Below are positions 33,929 to 44,005 of a stretch of 64,000 bases of DNA, one piece after another (the first letter of the stretch is position 1; the number at the start of each line of letters is the position of its first letter). The notes beneath the pieces are model-generated. The model ran no database searches and was not told where the DNA came from. It worked only from the letters and a program-made list of their open reading frames with translations. Source of the stretch: Mactra quadrangularis. Taxonomy: Eukaryota; Mollusca; Bivalvia; Venerida; Mactridae. Made by a program: the position numbers and the translations under genes. Location: positions 29,617,399 through 29,681,398 of the forward strand of contig CM046311.1 in NCBI GenBank assembly GCA_025267735.1, written 5' to 3'.

Positions 33929-35451
33929 AAAAACTATCTTTTATACCACACTTAAAGTTGCTTAAAAAATGTATTAAAGCTTTGAATCTACTTAAAGTAC
34001 TTTCACATACTGATTGGGGATCTGATACCAAAACATTACTAAAATCATACAGAAGTCTTGTTCGTTCAAAACTAGATTACGGATCAATAGTGTACGGTTC
34101 AGCTCGTAAATCATACTTACAAATGTCAGATACTATACACAACCAGGGCTTACGTATTGCCCTTGGTGCATTTAAAACTTTACCTATTGAAAGTATTTAA
34201 GTTGAAAATAACGAGCCATCACTAAAATTACGTCGTCAAAACTTTCATTACAATACGCAACTCGTATATCTTCTAACAAAAGAAACCCGGCGCGAAATGT
34301 TATTTTTAAACCTGATTACACCACCAAATTTGAAAGTAAACCGAATGAAATCAAACCTTTTGGCCTACGCGTTAAAAACGACTTAGAAATGCTAAGTATA
34401 AACACTTTGTCTGTGATACAGAACTTCGATGAAAATATCCCCCCTAGGACATACAACATTTCAGACGTCAATATTGACTTATCAACTTTTCGTAAATCTT
34501 TCACTAGCACTTTAAATCTGAATTTGTAAACGTCTTGGAAAAATACGAAGATTATACTCATTTATTTACCGACGGTTCCAAAGATGGAAATAAAGTTGGT
34601 TGTGACTGCCTGACAAAGCATCCATATTTACTGCCGAAATAAAAGCAATTGATCTGGCTTTAACATACATATCAAATAGTATAAATAACAAGTTTATTAT
34701 TATCTCAGATTCTCTATCTGTATTACTAGAGATTAAAAATTGCAGTTCAGACAATAATCTTATTAAAAGTATTGAGTTAAAATAACATGATATTTTAAAA
34801 TCTAAAATAGTACACGTCTGCTGGATCCCAAGCCATATTGGTATACATGGCAATGAAAAAGTAGACATCCTCGCTAAAGAATCTTTAAACCTTCAACCAG
34901 TTGATCTCAAATTACCAAGCAGTGACTTCAAGTGTTCGATCAATTCGTTAATTAAGTCGAAATGGCAAACAGCATGGAACAACGCTATATTTAATAAGTT
35001 ACATGAAATAAAGCCAACCCTTGATTCATCTCCATCAATAAAATTTTCTAATCGCCGAGATCAAATTGTGATTACGCGATGTAGAATAGGTCATACTAGA
35101 TTAACACATTCATACCTTCTCAAAAGAGAGGAAGCACCTGAATGTATACCATGTAACGAGCATTTCAATGTCAAACACGTTCTCATTAATTGTCAGGATC
35201 TCAAAAACATCCGTGATAAATATTTTAAGGTTGGCTCACTTAGAGAACTTTTTGAGTCTATACCATCACATGTGATACTTTACTTTTTGAAAGAGATAAA
35301 TGTATATGATAAAATATAGGGCTAAGGATCATTTATATTAATTGAATTAATAGTGTCATTATTTGTTTTCGGCGCGATATGACCTTTCTGTGTTGGTGCG
35401 CCGTAAAACCCAAACAAACAAACAAACTATCTAATTAAACAAGTAAATCTG

Positions 35452-35694
35452 TGAGCTTATGCTCACTTGTGATACCCCCGCAAAAATCTAAAAATATGCG
35501 ACAAACAGGAAGTAGATGAGCAAGGAGCATGAAATCGCTTTACACCACATGGGACTATGGGATGAAGCAATATGCAAAGTATTAGGCTGCTGCATGTTAT
35601 AGTTGCTGAGAAAACTGCGACGGAAATTTTGTAACGGACGGACGGACAAGGGTAAAACAGTATACCCCCTCTTCTTCGAAGCGGGGGTATAACA
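35452..35694. repeat. Bivalve-type dispersed repeat with GATACCCCCGC / GCGGGGGTAT ends
   Basis: It starts with the palindrome GTGAGCTTATGCTCAC and TGTGATACCCCCGC, contains AACGGACGGACGGACAAGGG, and ends CTTCGAAGCGGGGGTATAAC. The inverted CCCCCGC/GCGGGGG ends suggest a non-autonomous DNA element. It is non-coding. Confidence 0.65.
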
Positions 35695-36060
35695 ATTGAT
35701 TTTTAGGAACAAATTTATTAATTAATTTGAACAGTCAACTTCCCTGTACTTCTGTATGGTTATTATAACTGTGCACATACAGGAGTATGTACTTTAATCA
35801 ATTGCTCAATAAGTTAACATAAGTTTAAAATAAAACTTGTCATGTCATGAATCATTTGTACCACAGCAGTTATAGTAAGTGTCAGAGCAATATCTTATCA
35901 GCGATTTCCAAAAAAAGACATGACAAACTACTTTAGACTTTCTTCTTAATTATTTCGACGAGTCTGATGACACAAACAGTTATTATTATTTTCTTATCCC
36001 GACTATTGTGTCTGAAAATTAAATGGTTCAAATGTGTGTATTTACTTTTTCTAATCACAG

Positions 36061-36350
36061 ATATACCTTGTGTGTTAATTCTTACAAAATGTGATCTACA
36101 TTGTAGCGAGGTTCAAAAAGATGCCGAAAATATTTTCAGGAGTGTAAAAGTTAAAAAAAAGGCTGTGAAAGCTGCATGTGAAGTCTTTGCCATTGACCTC
36201 TCTTCTATATACACAGTAATAAATTATCAAGTTGACGTCGAGCTGTCGACTGCAAAGAATATCCCTATTATGCTGGCTTTACGCCAAATACTTCAGAATG
36301 CATGTGATCGTGTCCGATACGTTCTCAATGACTCTGATGAAGAGGACTAA
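36061..36350 (+). CDS. IFI44-like GTPase, last exon (C-terminal 95 residues)
   Basis: The exon follows a good acceptor (TTACTTTTTCTAATCACAG), begins in phase 1 and ends at TAA. It opens IPCVLILTKCD, a hydrophobic strand plus a (T/N)KxD guanine-specificity motif (G4). A helical C-terminus with IDLSSIYTVINYQVDVEL, a region resembling the (P/V)xNY segment of interferon-induced protein 44-like proteins, follows, and an acidic end (SDEED). The family is expanded in bivalves and linked to antiviral-type responses; that is family knowledge. P-loop and switch exons were not found. The intron before this exon would contain the RNase H LINE. A DNA element begins 44 bp after the stop, in the 3' UTR or just past it. 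Whether the gene is intact beyond the window or is a stranded exon cannot be decided. Confidence 0.75.
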
Positions 36351-36920
36351 ATACGTTTTATTGGCTCTTCAAACATAACATATTTTGACTTTTTGGAACG
36401 ATGCTAATTTAACATCGTTCCAATGGTAACAAGAAAGTATAAGATTACTCTTTTCACACTTCAACCATTTTCAACATAGACAAAGAGGCGTAGTTCAAGC
36501 GTGAAACTCATTAACATCTCATTTAAATGTAATATAACGCTGGCTTGTGTTGTCGTTCTTGAAACTCTTCAAGAAAAGGGAGGTTACTCTCAGGACATAT
36601 AAATCTTGCAATGGAGACGGGACAACTCAACCCGTAGACAACTCAACCCGTGACAACTGCAATGATTACTTGTTGGATTAAAAAGGACCTACGATGTTTT
36701 TGACAATGCCTGTTTATATGCATACCATAATTCGCTGATATTCAATAAGATGGGACAATTAAGATTTGAAAAATGCAAAAAATAAAGTTCTGTCTATTTT
36801 TGTTTTGACTGATTTTACAAGTTGCTGTATGTATGAGGCTTGATATTATGCAAGGGTTTGAACAATCTCGGACTAAATAAAATTTTACACATATTTGAAT
36901 ACAAGCACATATTTTCTATA

Positions 36921-38957
36921 GTAACGTATGTTTCTTTACGGAACACATTAATAAAACGCATATTCTTGGTCTGGTTTTGTATGTTTGTCTATGATTTAAG
37001 CAATTATAAGAAGGCAAGGGGTTGGTACTTGAAATACATACTTCAAAACGATAAATTCAGAACACAAAATTGCTCAAATATGACTTAAATCTTAGATCAA
37101 CGTTTGCAAATTACAAAAAATAGATTAATGACCCTTGATACAATGACTTTCCAACTTGGAACAAAGTTCAAAGAGAACTAAAGTACAATGGCCGTAAAAA
37201 ATCAACATTACTGAATACATTCTAATAGTTTGTATACTTTACTAACTGAAAAATCATAATCATGAACGTCTAAAGAAATAACTAGTTAGTAACGTATGTT
37301 ACAGCAACACTGTTTAAACTATCATATCCCAGTGTTATCAGTCACACCCAGTACAACAGTTTAAAAATTTAAATGGTAGCACTAACTATTTTCTATGTAC
37401 TATGTCATATCTATATAATGTTAATAGGTTTGCCTTCAAAATTAAGTAAAATCAAATTTAAAATTAAGAGGTAAAAAGGTTACGAATTAGTCTAAAAAAA
37501 TCAAAACAGTTAAATCGTATTCAAAGTTCACATAGTAATTCACTTAAATATACAATTGAAGTAAAAATTGCAACATTCTCCCAGACATTCCATGAGGTAT
37601 TGGCACACTTATTTCATAAAACAAATCATTTGTCACCAAAATTACAGCCTCATAGGTTTGCCATTGGATGAGAGCTTGGCGCTGTTTCATGATCGATGTG
37701 TTTGCTTCCTTATCATTATCGATTTGTAGCAATGTGCCATGTTCCCTTAAATAGTTCTGAAACAAAATCTTCCGCGACGTATTCTAGTTCATCTTTGACA
37801 AAAAATGAATTCTGATATATGTTGTCTGTGTCGTCAGGAATTACAACAGCCTGTGGTAACGTATGTTTCTAAAGGTTTTTTTCGCTGCTGTTGAATTTGA
37901 CTGACGTCCCGTGTTCCTTTACACTTAAAGACAGGATGTAAAAGAAACAATCAGGACTTGAACGTTTGGAGTTTCAAAAATTAAGCGAAACATAGTGAAA
38001 CAAGTAAACAAACAATCATCAACTAAGATACATTTCATATGAAACATACGTTACTAAACGTAACGTATGTTTCAATTCACAAAACCATGTCTTATTGAAA
38101 AAGAAGCAAAAAAGGACGAATAAATCAGATTTGTTAACATCTTGTAAGTATTGAAGTAGCAAATAATTTGCAAAAGCATTTATTTGAGTATTGCTTCGTA
38201 GGATTTAATGCTTACATTGCATGCAATGGTAAAAAAATCTTCAGACTAATTAATTTGTCAACGCCATTGAGAGGCACGCAATTTCAAGTTTTTTTTTCAG
38301 CTTGGTTGATGATGTCGTATATTTTGCAATGCGATAATGTCATCGTTCAACCCTATGCCACATTGTAAGATCGGTTTATCATTTTAACGGTAACGTATGT
38401 TACATCACGTATGTTACATTTGATACTTTAGACAGCAGTATCTCTAGACGATCCTGAGGAATGACAAAAGTAGTTATCATAAAATTAAGAGTTCATAAGA
38501 ATAATTAATTAGAAAACATTAATTAAACTAAGATATTTACCATTAGTTGAAAAACCACGGTCACGTATGTTTCATTCTTAAAAGTCTACCCGAAAATTTT
38601 GGTAAAATGTGATGATTATTGAAATGCATGTGAATACTTAATGACAACCGTTTCTATTTCGTGTATATTCATATCTGATCTTATGATTTTATATATTTTA
38701 CAATTATAATATCGTTTCGAAATTTTTAAAAAATGGACTTTTTTCACGGTCACGTATGTTACCACACTCTTGGCGACAAAGTTTAAGAGCTGTGTGTAAG
38801 TTTATATTTCTGAGGAGCAAGATAAAAAACTTATTCTTACATACAGGAACGTTGTATGTGTTAAAAAACAAGTGCATTAAGACTACCTTATGTGCCTATT
38901 CTTCGTAGTCTGCGCTCAAAGTCAGAAAATTGAGATGGCGACAGTAACGTATGTTAC
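36921..38957. repeat. Ten interspersed copies of palindromic GTAACGTATGTTAC
   Basis: Copies start at 36,921, 37,289, 37,856, 38,041 (inverse), 38,060, 38,390, 38,405 (starting TCACG), 38,559, 38,749 and 38,944. The core ACGTATGTT is invariant, position 3 is A or C, and position 13 is A or T. The 38,041/38,060 pair forms an inverted repeat of about 33 bp. Spacing is irregular (15 to 567 bp), so this is not a tandem satellite. The pattern looks like repeated protein-binding sites, for instance for a transposase, and that reading is inference. Confidence 0.8.
37544..37868 (-). pseudogene. Decayed coding segment inside the 2.4-kb element
   Basis: Two overlapping minus-strand frames look protein-like. 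The first, 37,716-37,868, includes VVIPDDTDNIYQNSFFVKDE and VAEDFVSELFKGTW. The second, 37,544-37,765, includes YEAVILVTNDLFYEISVPIP and HGMSGRMLQF. Together, with a frameshift between them, they resemble a small C-terminal domain of the FVxDELEYVAEDF...GxWxVA...WP..ED...SGR type that I have the impression of from mollusc transposon-linked proteins. I cannot name the family. This may be what remains of the element's own protein. Confidence 0.35.
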
Positions 38958-39368
38958 ATTTTGGGGTACTTATGAGACCAGTATGAACACATACTTGTGT
39001 ATATTTCAAAAATCTTTTTTGTCCCAAATGCCCACACACAGCATACAACGTTTGCATTTTAATTCAATTCACAGTCTATTCGTATTTACTCAGTAACTCA
39101 TGGAACATTAAATGTTCCATCTTATTGAATATGAGCGAATTACATCATTCGATAGTAATAAACAATATTAAATGATCGTATTATATTAAGCAGTGGCTAG
39201 AGTTACGGTACCGTAACTCTATACCAAGGTTCAAGAGTTACGGAAGTTCCGTAACTGTAGACAACACTGACACTGAATTAATACATTATTTTATAGATAA
39301 TATAAATAATAATATATTCTTTAATCAAAAAATAAGTTCAGGACATCGTTCCTCCAGCACTCCAGTGC

Positions 39369-41716
39369 TTTTATTTAATTTTGTGTTCATCAGCTACTTT
39401 TAAAGCATAAGTTAAACAAAATATGGCTTAGCAATTGTCGTACATATCATTAGATTCTTTCTTAGCATTTTCTATATAAGTCATACTCTTTCTATAATTG
39501 TCCCATGTTTTAACCGTTTTGGATTCACATCTAGGAATAAATAATCTTTTTTATGTTTTTGTTTTTATTTTATGCTTTTTTTGGATAGGTTGATGTTTGA
39601 TAAATAAAGTAATTAGTTCACTTAAAAAATGTTCATATATTTACCAGGCAATAATTAACCACTTATTGAATAAATCTTGAAATATCATTTAAAGTTCAAA
39701 TACATTGCTTTTGAAAACCTCTGTATTTGATTTTTCCTTTTTAAAATTTCAGAACTGTATTATTTATAACTATGCCTATCATATTATAATTATTACTGTC
39801 AGCAGTAGCAAAATGTAGAGTTTTCAAACACAGTTGTTTTGAGTTGTTAAATAAGAAGGTGTATGGCTTTTTACAAAACATGTTGCAGACTTTATCAAGT
39901 TAGAAAATTTACGAAGGTCAATATATAATAATATAATAATTATATATATATAATATTTTATCAACAGGAGGTCTATTCTACAAAGCATCTAAAACACCTT
40001 GTTTTGTTTTAAAGGGATATACAGTCAAATGACTGTGCCAAAAGTATATAACCAAGTTTAGTCTTTAAAGCAGAATTAAGAACGTGAGCAATCATTTACT
40101 AATAATATTTGTCAATTATAACATTCTACTGAACGAATTAAAACATGTGGCATACACATTGTTGAAAACGAGAGTAGAATACTGAGGGAATCATGTCGTA
40201 CGAATGCTTGCTGAAATTTAAACATTTTCATTGATCGCTTCTTGTCTTGTCAACATTCTTAGGCGGTTAGTATATATTTTAATAGAATTATACTTATGTT
40301 GCACAATAACAAGCTCTAGTATCTTCTCATCAGTAAATGCATATTTTAACACTAATCTATTATAGCTAACTTGATCCACGTGGGTCTAGTTAGGAAACAC
40401 CAAAAATAATACAAGAAACTAAAGAAATATTTTGCAAAGTAATATATAACAGTGTGTCGCTTTGCATTCACAGATATAAATATATAATTCAAAATCAGGA
40501 AATATTAAAAACATTTTGCCTTGCAATTCCTTTAAATCATTTTATAACATAGAATTCCAGTATCAGCAATCTCAAGGTCCCTCTCTCGGCGAGCAGGAAT
40601 ATCAGACTTAATTGAGGCTGCAACCACGCCGCTGAAGGAATTCATATCACGTCTTTCCAACTTATAACCTGAAGCAGTATATTAACTGTTCACGGAATGA
40701 TCTGTCAAGTTTGGTTTCTGATATAAAGAATAGATCATATAGATTATTAGAAAAATGTTTTAAATTTCTGTGAATTAATGTCTTAGACTGTTAACATTCA
40801 TATGAACAAACTAAACATTTTGAAATGTTGTAATTGTTTCATTTGTTATTACCGATTGCGCCAGGCAACTGCTTACTCAATAGCTACATTTATCCCGACC
40901 ATGACAAAAGTCATTTGTCATTTGAAAAAGTTTGTCCTTAGACAAATATTGACTGTTAGATAATTATACGATAATTAGTACATTTGATAACGTTTTGTAC
41001 TCTTTTATAAAATCTTTTATTGTTATTAATATTATTATAGGATTATTTAGTTGTTATATATGACAAGCAAATAAAGCTTAATATCAATATAATATAATAA
41101 GTAGAGCACTACACTATAAAAATGGGAACACGTAACATGTTTTATAAGCGTTTAAAACGAAAACACTGCAATTTCCTTTCTAAACACAACCGTTTTATAT
41201 AGTAACACTTTGTGTTTTAGGGATTTAAAAAATCGGCGGTTTTACTTTAAAACGGCATTACTAACACACAGATATGTATTTTTAATACGAATGAAATACG
41301 TAAGTATTCTTTTATAGTTGTTTAGTATAATTAATGTGGAAACTATATAGTCCTGATCACCAAATGGTTTGTTTGGAGATTATAGAATGTTCGAATTCAA
41401 AGTTGAAGCGCTGTCTGCTCGCGCCAAGAAAATCCACGGTACATTTGTGTACGAAATTTATTCCTTCACTATTTTTTGGATCGCTATATCACCTGTCGAT
41501 TTTTCAGTCCCATGTTTTGAATTTTAGTAATATAATTTATGCAATGATATGAAAGGCAAGAGCTTTTTCATGTGAGATACATTTTGTCATCAATTTTCGC
41601 GACATTCTTTGAATTTTGTTGGTATAGGTTGTTTGCGTTAAAGCTGGACCTCTAAAACCACACAATATCTCCATTCGAAACACCCTTGACCTTTCATGAA
41701 TGAATAATCTCGGAAG
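39369..41716. other. AT-rich stretch with no supported feature
   Basis: There is a short TATATA-rich tract near 39,925-39,960. No exon, RNA gene or repeat structure was recognised. Confidence 0.5.
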
Positions 41717-41724
41717 GATTCGTG

Positions 41725-42941
41725 CACAGGGAATTGTCGAGTTACCTCCCTTTGATTTTTCAAACATACCTTTAATATACTTATATACAAGGGGTACAAC
41801 TGCATTTACTTGACCACTTCATCTTGATATATTATTTTGAGAATCACAAAAAGTTCTTATACCCTAGCGGCACTTAAACGGTACGATTAAATTGATTAAA
41901 CATAACTCTTCGAGCTATGAATATTAAATGTTTCATAGGGCAGACCGTTAATACGATTAAAGTTTCAAAAACATAAAAAACAGCACAAAAATCTCAACTC
42001 GGACAAGTTAGTGCACAGATGAAATCGACATTTCTCGAGGAAAATCGTTTTATTTTCATATTTCAAAATGACATATTTACCCCAATAAAAATAAATATGA
42101 CAGAAAAACAATATTATTGAATAAAAATGTAATAAATATAACTCTCCACCTTGAGAGAAACACTTGCGAGCCATAAAAAGCGAAATTAACAAAATCTATT
42201 CGATAATCAATGTTGTAGCCGGTATCCTTAATTTATTCAAGAAACTTGTAAGAAACTTTTTGATTGGTTAATTTTGTAAACGAAAATCGCCAAGACTTCC
42301 GACTAATTGACTGAATCAAATTTGGAAGATTTCGACTTTTTCGTAGTATTTTTGTTGTCTCGTTTGAAAGTAGGAAAAACCCTGTACGGTTCGTCGAATC
42401 AGAAATTGTTTAACTAATTAGATTATTATGTGTGTGACGTATTAGTGAAAATGGTTATGAGAATATTTTTTTAAGGTTAAATCAGATAAAAAGTGTACAC
42501 ATATTCGTTTTGTTTCATGTCTGGTTATAATTGGCACGATGTTTTGTATTTTTATAACTAGTGTAGCGAGAAACAAAATCTAACACGGAGTAAATCATGC
42601 TTGAATCGACGTAACATTGAAATTTTGTCAATTTTCATTATGTTCAACTGTGCACTAACTTGTCCGAGTTGAGATTTTTGTACTGTTTTGTATGTTTTTG
42701 ATTATCTAATCGTATTAATGATCTGCCCGTTGAAACAATAAACATTCATAGTTCGAAGACGTATGTTTAGTCTATTTAATCGTGTGGTTAAAGTGCTACC
42801 AGGGTATCAGTATTTTTTGTGAGCCACAAAATAATAAATCTAGATGAATCGGTCTAGTAAACGCAGTTGTACTCCTTGTATGTAAGTATATAAAAGGTAT
42901 GTTTGAAAAATCAAAGGGAGGTAACTTGACAATTCCCTGTG
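41725..42941. mobile_element. hAT-like inverted-repeat element with perfect 8-bp TSD
   Basis: The ends are CACAGGGAATTGTCGAGTTA and inverse TAACTTGACAATTCCCTGTG. GATTCGTG flanks both sides (41,717-41,724 and 42,942-42,949). Inverted arms of about 290 bp (for example TTACCTCCCTTTGATTTTTC and inverse GAAAAATCAAAGGGAGGTAA; CTCAACTCGGACAAGTTAGT and inverse) surround about 630 bp of unique centre. The 8-bp duplication and CA(C)AGGG end fit hAT elements. No transposase was seen. Confidence 0.85.
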
Positions 42942-43069
42942 GATTCGTGGGGGTCTTCACTGGATTTTGGTGATTTTACTACCTACGCGAGGCAAAGCAC
43001 GTAACGGTTACACAATATAGTTCTTGTAGTATACACACAGATCTTTGTCTAAACACATTTATTTGTTTT

Positions 43070-44005
43070 AAATTGAACCAAATATTGTTCATCGGTATCA
43101 TTGAAATGTGCAATTGCAAATTTACGGACTCAAAACGAAACTTCAGTCATCGCCTTAAGGTTCAAGTAAAGTCTTCATTTGCATTAATAATAGTAAAATA
43201 AAAGATGCTATAATTCTGTCATACTTTCATCAAGAGCAATGTTTTATACATCAAAATGTTTCTTAAGAAACATACAAAGTGATGCTGGCAATTAATTCAG
43301 ATGAAAACTTTTAACAAAAGATGTATTTGCAAAATTGATGCTGTAAAAATGAAAATACTAAAAGACATTCAATTTTTTTACAAACTAATTTAACATTAAA
43401 TCATTTACAGAACATAATAGTTCATATTCCAATAAAGGTACTCCAAAATATGTAATCTCAATAAATGTTAAAACAAAATTACGGTATATGAAAAACATTT
43501 TGACAGATGCAAGTGTAATGGGTTTTCACGACCCTGTTTCTCCTTTCACTTTAGTTTTTCATTTGCCTTAAATTTGTTTTAACATTTATTAATGTTATAA
43601 ATATTGGAGTACCTTCATGGGAATATGAACTACAATGTTCTGTAAAGGATTTAACGTTAAATTTTGTTGTAAGAAAATATTAATACATTTTAGTAGTTTT
43701 ATTTATACAGCAACAATTTTGCAAATACACCTTTTGTTAAATATTTCTGTTGTAATTGATGACAAGCATCACTTTGTATGTTTCAAAAGAAACATTTTGA
43801 TGTATAAAACACTACTCTGAGTGGAGATATGACAGAATTAGAGCATTTTCATTTTCACTGAATTATTTTCCAAACCAAGACTTTACATGAACCTTAACGA
43901 TCGTGTATCTGTTTACTTCAACATCGGTTTTTCCAAAAAAAATGTCTAAATATGTCCGAGGTTATTCGTAGCGAATAGCCGAGGATGTTCCGAATGACAA
44001 TATCT
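43070..44005. mobile_element. Partial copy of the 30.5-kb MITE, split by a TTAA element
   Basis: The left remnant AAATTTACGGACTCAAAACG (near 43,119) and right remnants TTAACGATCGTGTATCTGTT and TCGTAGCGAATAGCCGAGGA match, in order, AAATTTACGGACTAAGAACG, TTAAACGATCGGATATTTGT and CGCAGCGAATAGCCGGGGAG in the MITE at 30,489-30,807. The terminal repeats are missing or diverged. Confidence 0.6.
43159..43893. mobile_element. Almost fully palindromic element with TTAA target duplication
   Basis: TTAA flanks both sides (43,155-43,158 and 43,894-43,897). The ends are GGTTCAAGTAAAGTCTTC and inverse CAAGACTTTACATGAACC. The arms are about 340 bp each, with a centre near 43.5 kb. The arms include ATACATCAAAATGTTTCTTA / AAGAAACATTTTGATGTATA and AAGATGTATTTGCAAAATTG in inverse. 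TTAA targeting is characteristic of piggyBac and Kolobok groups. It is non-coding, and the 61-codon frame at 43,635-43,820 lies in one arm. Confidence 0.75.

Larger units (their letters stand above)
32263..35427 (+). mobile_element. 5'-truncated non-LTR retrotransposon with RT and RNase H, split by a DNA element
   Basis: The left part (32,263-32,917) encodes reverse transcriptase: SNGIITNFQSGFRKQRRT, motif A FFDLEKAYDTTW, motif B GMPQGSILSVTLF and a C box in which the expected YVDD reads YVDV followed by a frameshift and stop. The frame resumes after the insertion with LSFIPHLKLLKKCIKALN (33,929 onward). RNase H follows with FTDGSK, TAEIKAIDLAL, ISDSLSV and WIPSHIGIHGNEKVD, then a CIPCNEHFNVKHVLINC finger and a stop at 35,319. 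The 3' tail carries GGTGCGCCGTAAAACCC and AACAAACAAAC. RT plus RNase H plus this tail fits I/Nimb-like clades. Multiple stops and frameshifts make it dead. Confidence 0.85.
36733..39137. mobile_element. 2.4-kb TIR element with dispersed palindromic 14-mers (nested)
   Basis: The 21-bp TIRs read CGCTGATATTCAATAAGATG (left, plus G) and inverse CATCTTATTGAATATGAGCG (right, preceded by C). AATT flanks both sides (36,729-36,732 and 39,138-39,141). Comparison with copy 1 of the host element, where the site reads GCATAATTACATC uninterrupted, proves the insertion and the 4-bp duplication. The interior carries ten copies of GT(A/C)ACGTATGTT(A/T)C and a decayed coding segment. The superfamily is not recognised. 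Confidence 0.8.
36395..39368 (-). mobile_element. Hairpin-ended DNA element, copy 2, interrupted by a 2.4-kb element
   Basis: It is inverted relative to copy 1. The hairpin GGAACGATGCTAATTTAACA, continuing TCGTTCC, is at the left, and AGGACATCGTTCCTCCAGCA, then CTCCAGTGC, is at the right, with T-runs flanking both sides (consistent with the AAA target of copy 1). The internal match to copy 1 includes CATCATTCGATAGTAATAAA and ACGGGTTGAGTTGTCTACGG-type boxes in inverse. Removing the nested element at 36,733-39,137 leaves about 565 bp. Near its right end a GTTACGGTACCGTAAC palindrome and a GTTACGGAA/TTCCGTAAC pair lie at 39,201-39,259. Confidence 0.8.

Noticed and set aside
34316..34868. Minus-strand frames of 81 and 100 codons
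   Set aside because: They are antisense shadows of the LINE RNase H region read on the plus strand.
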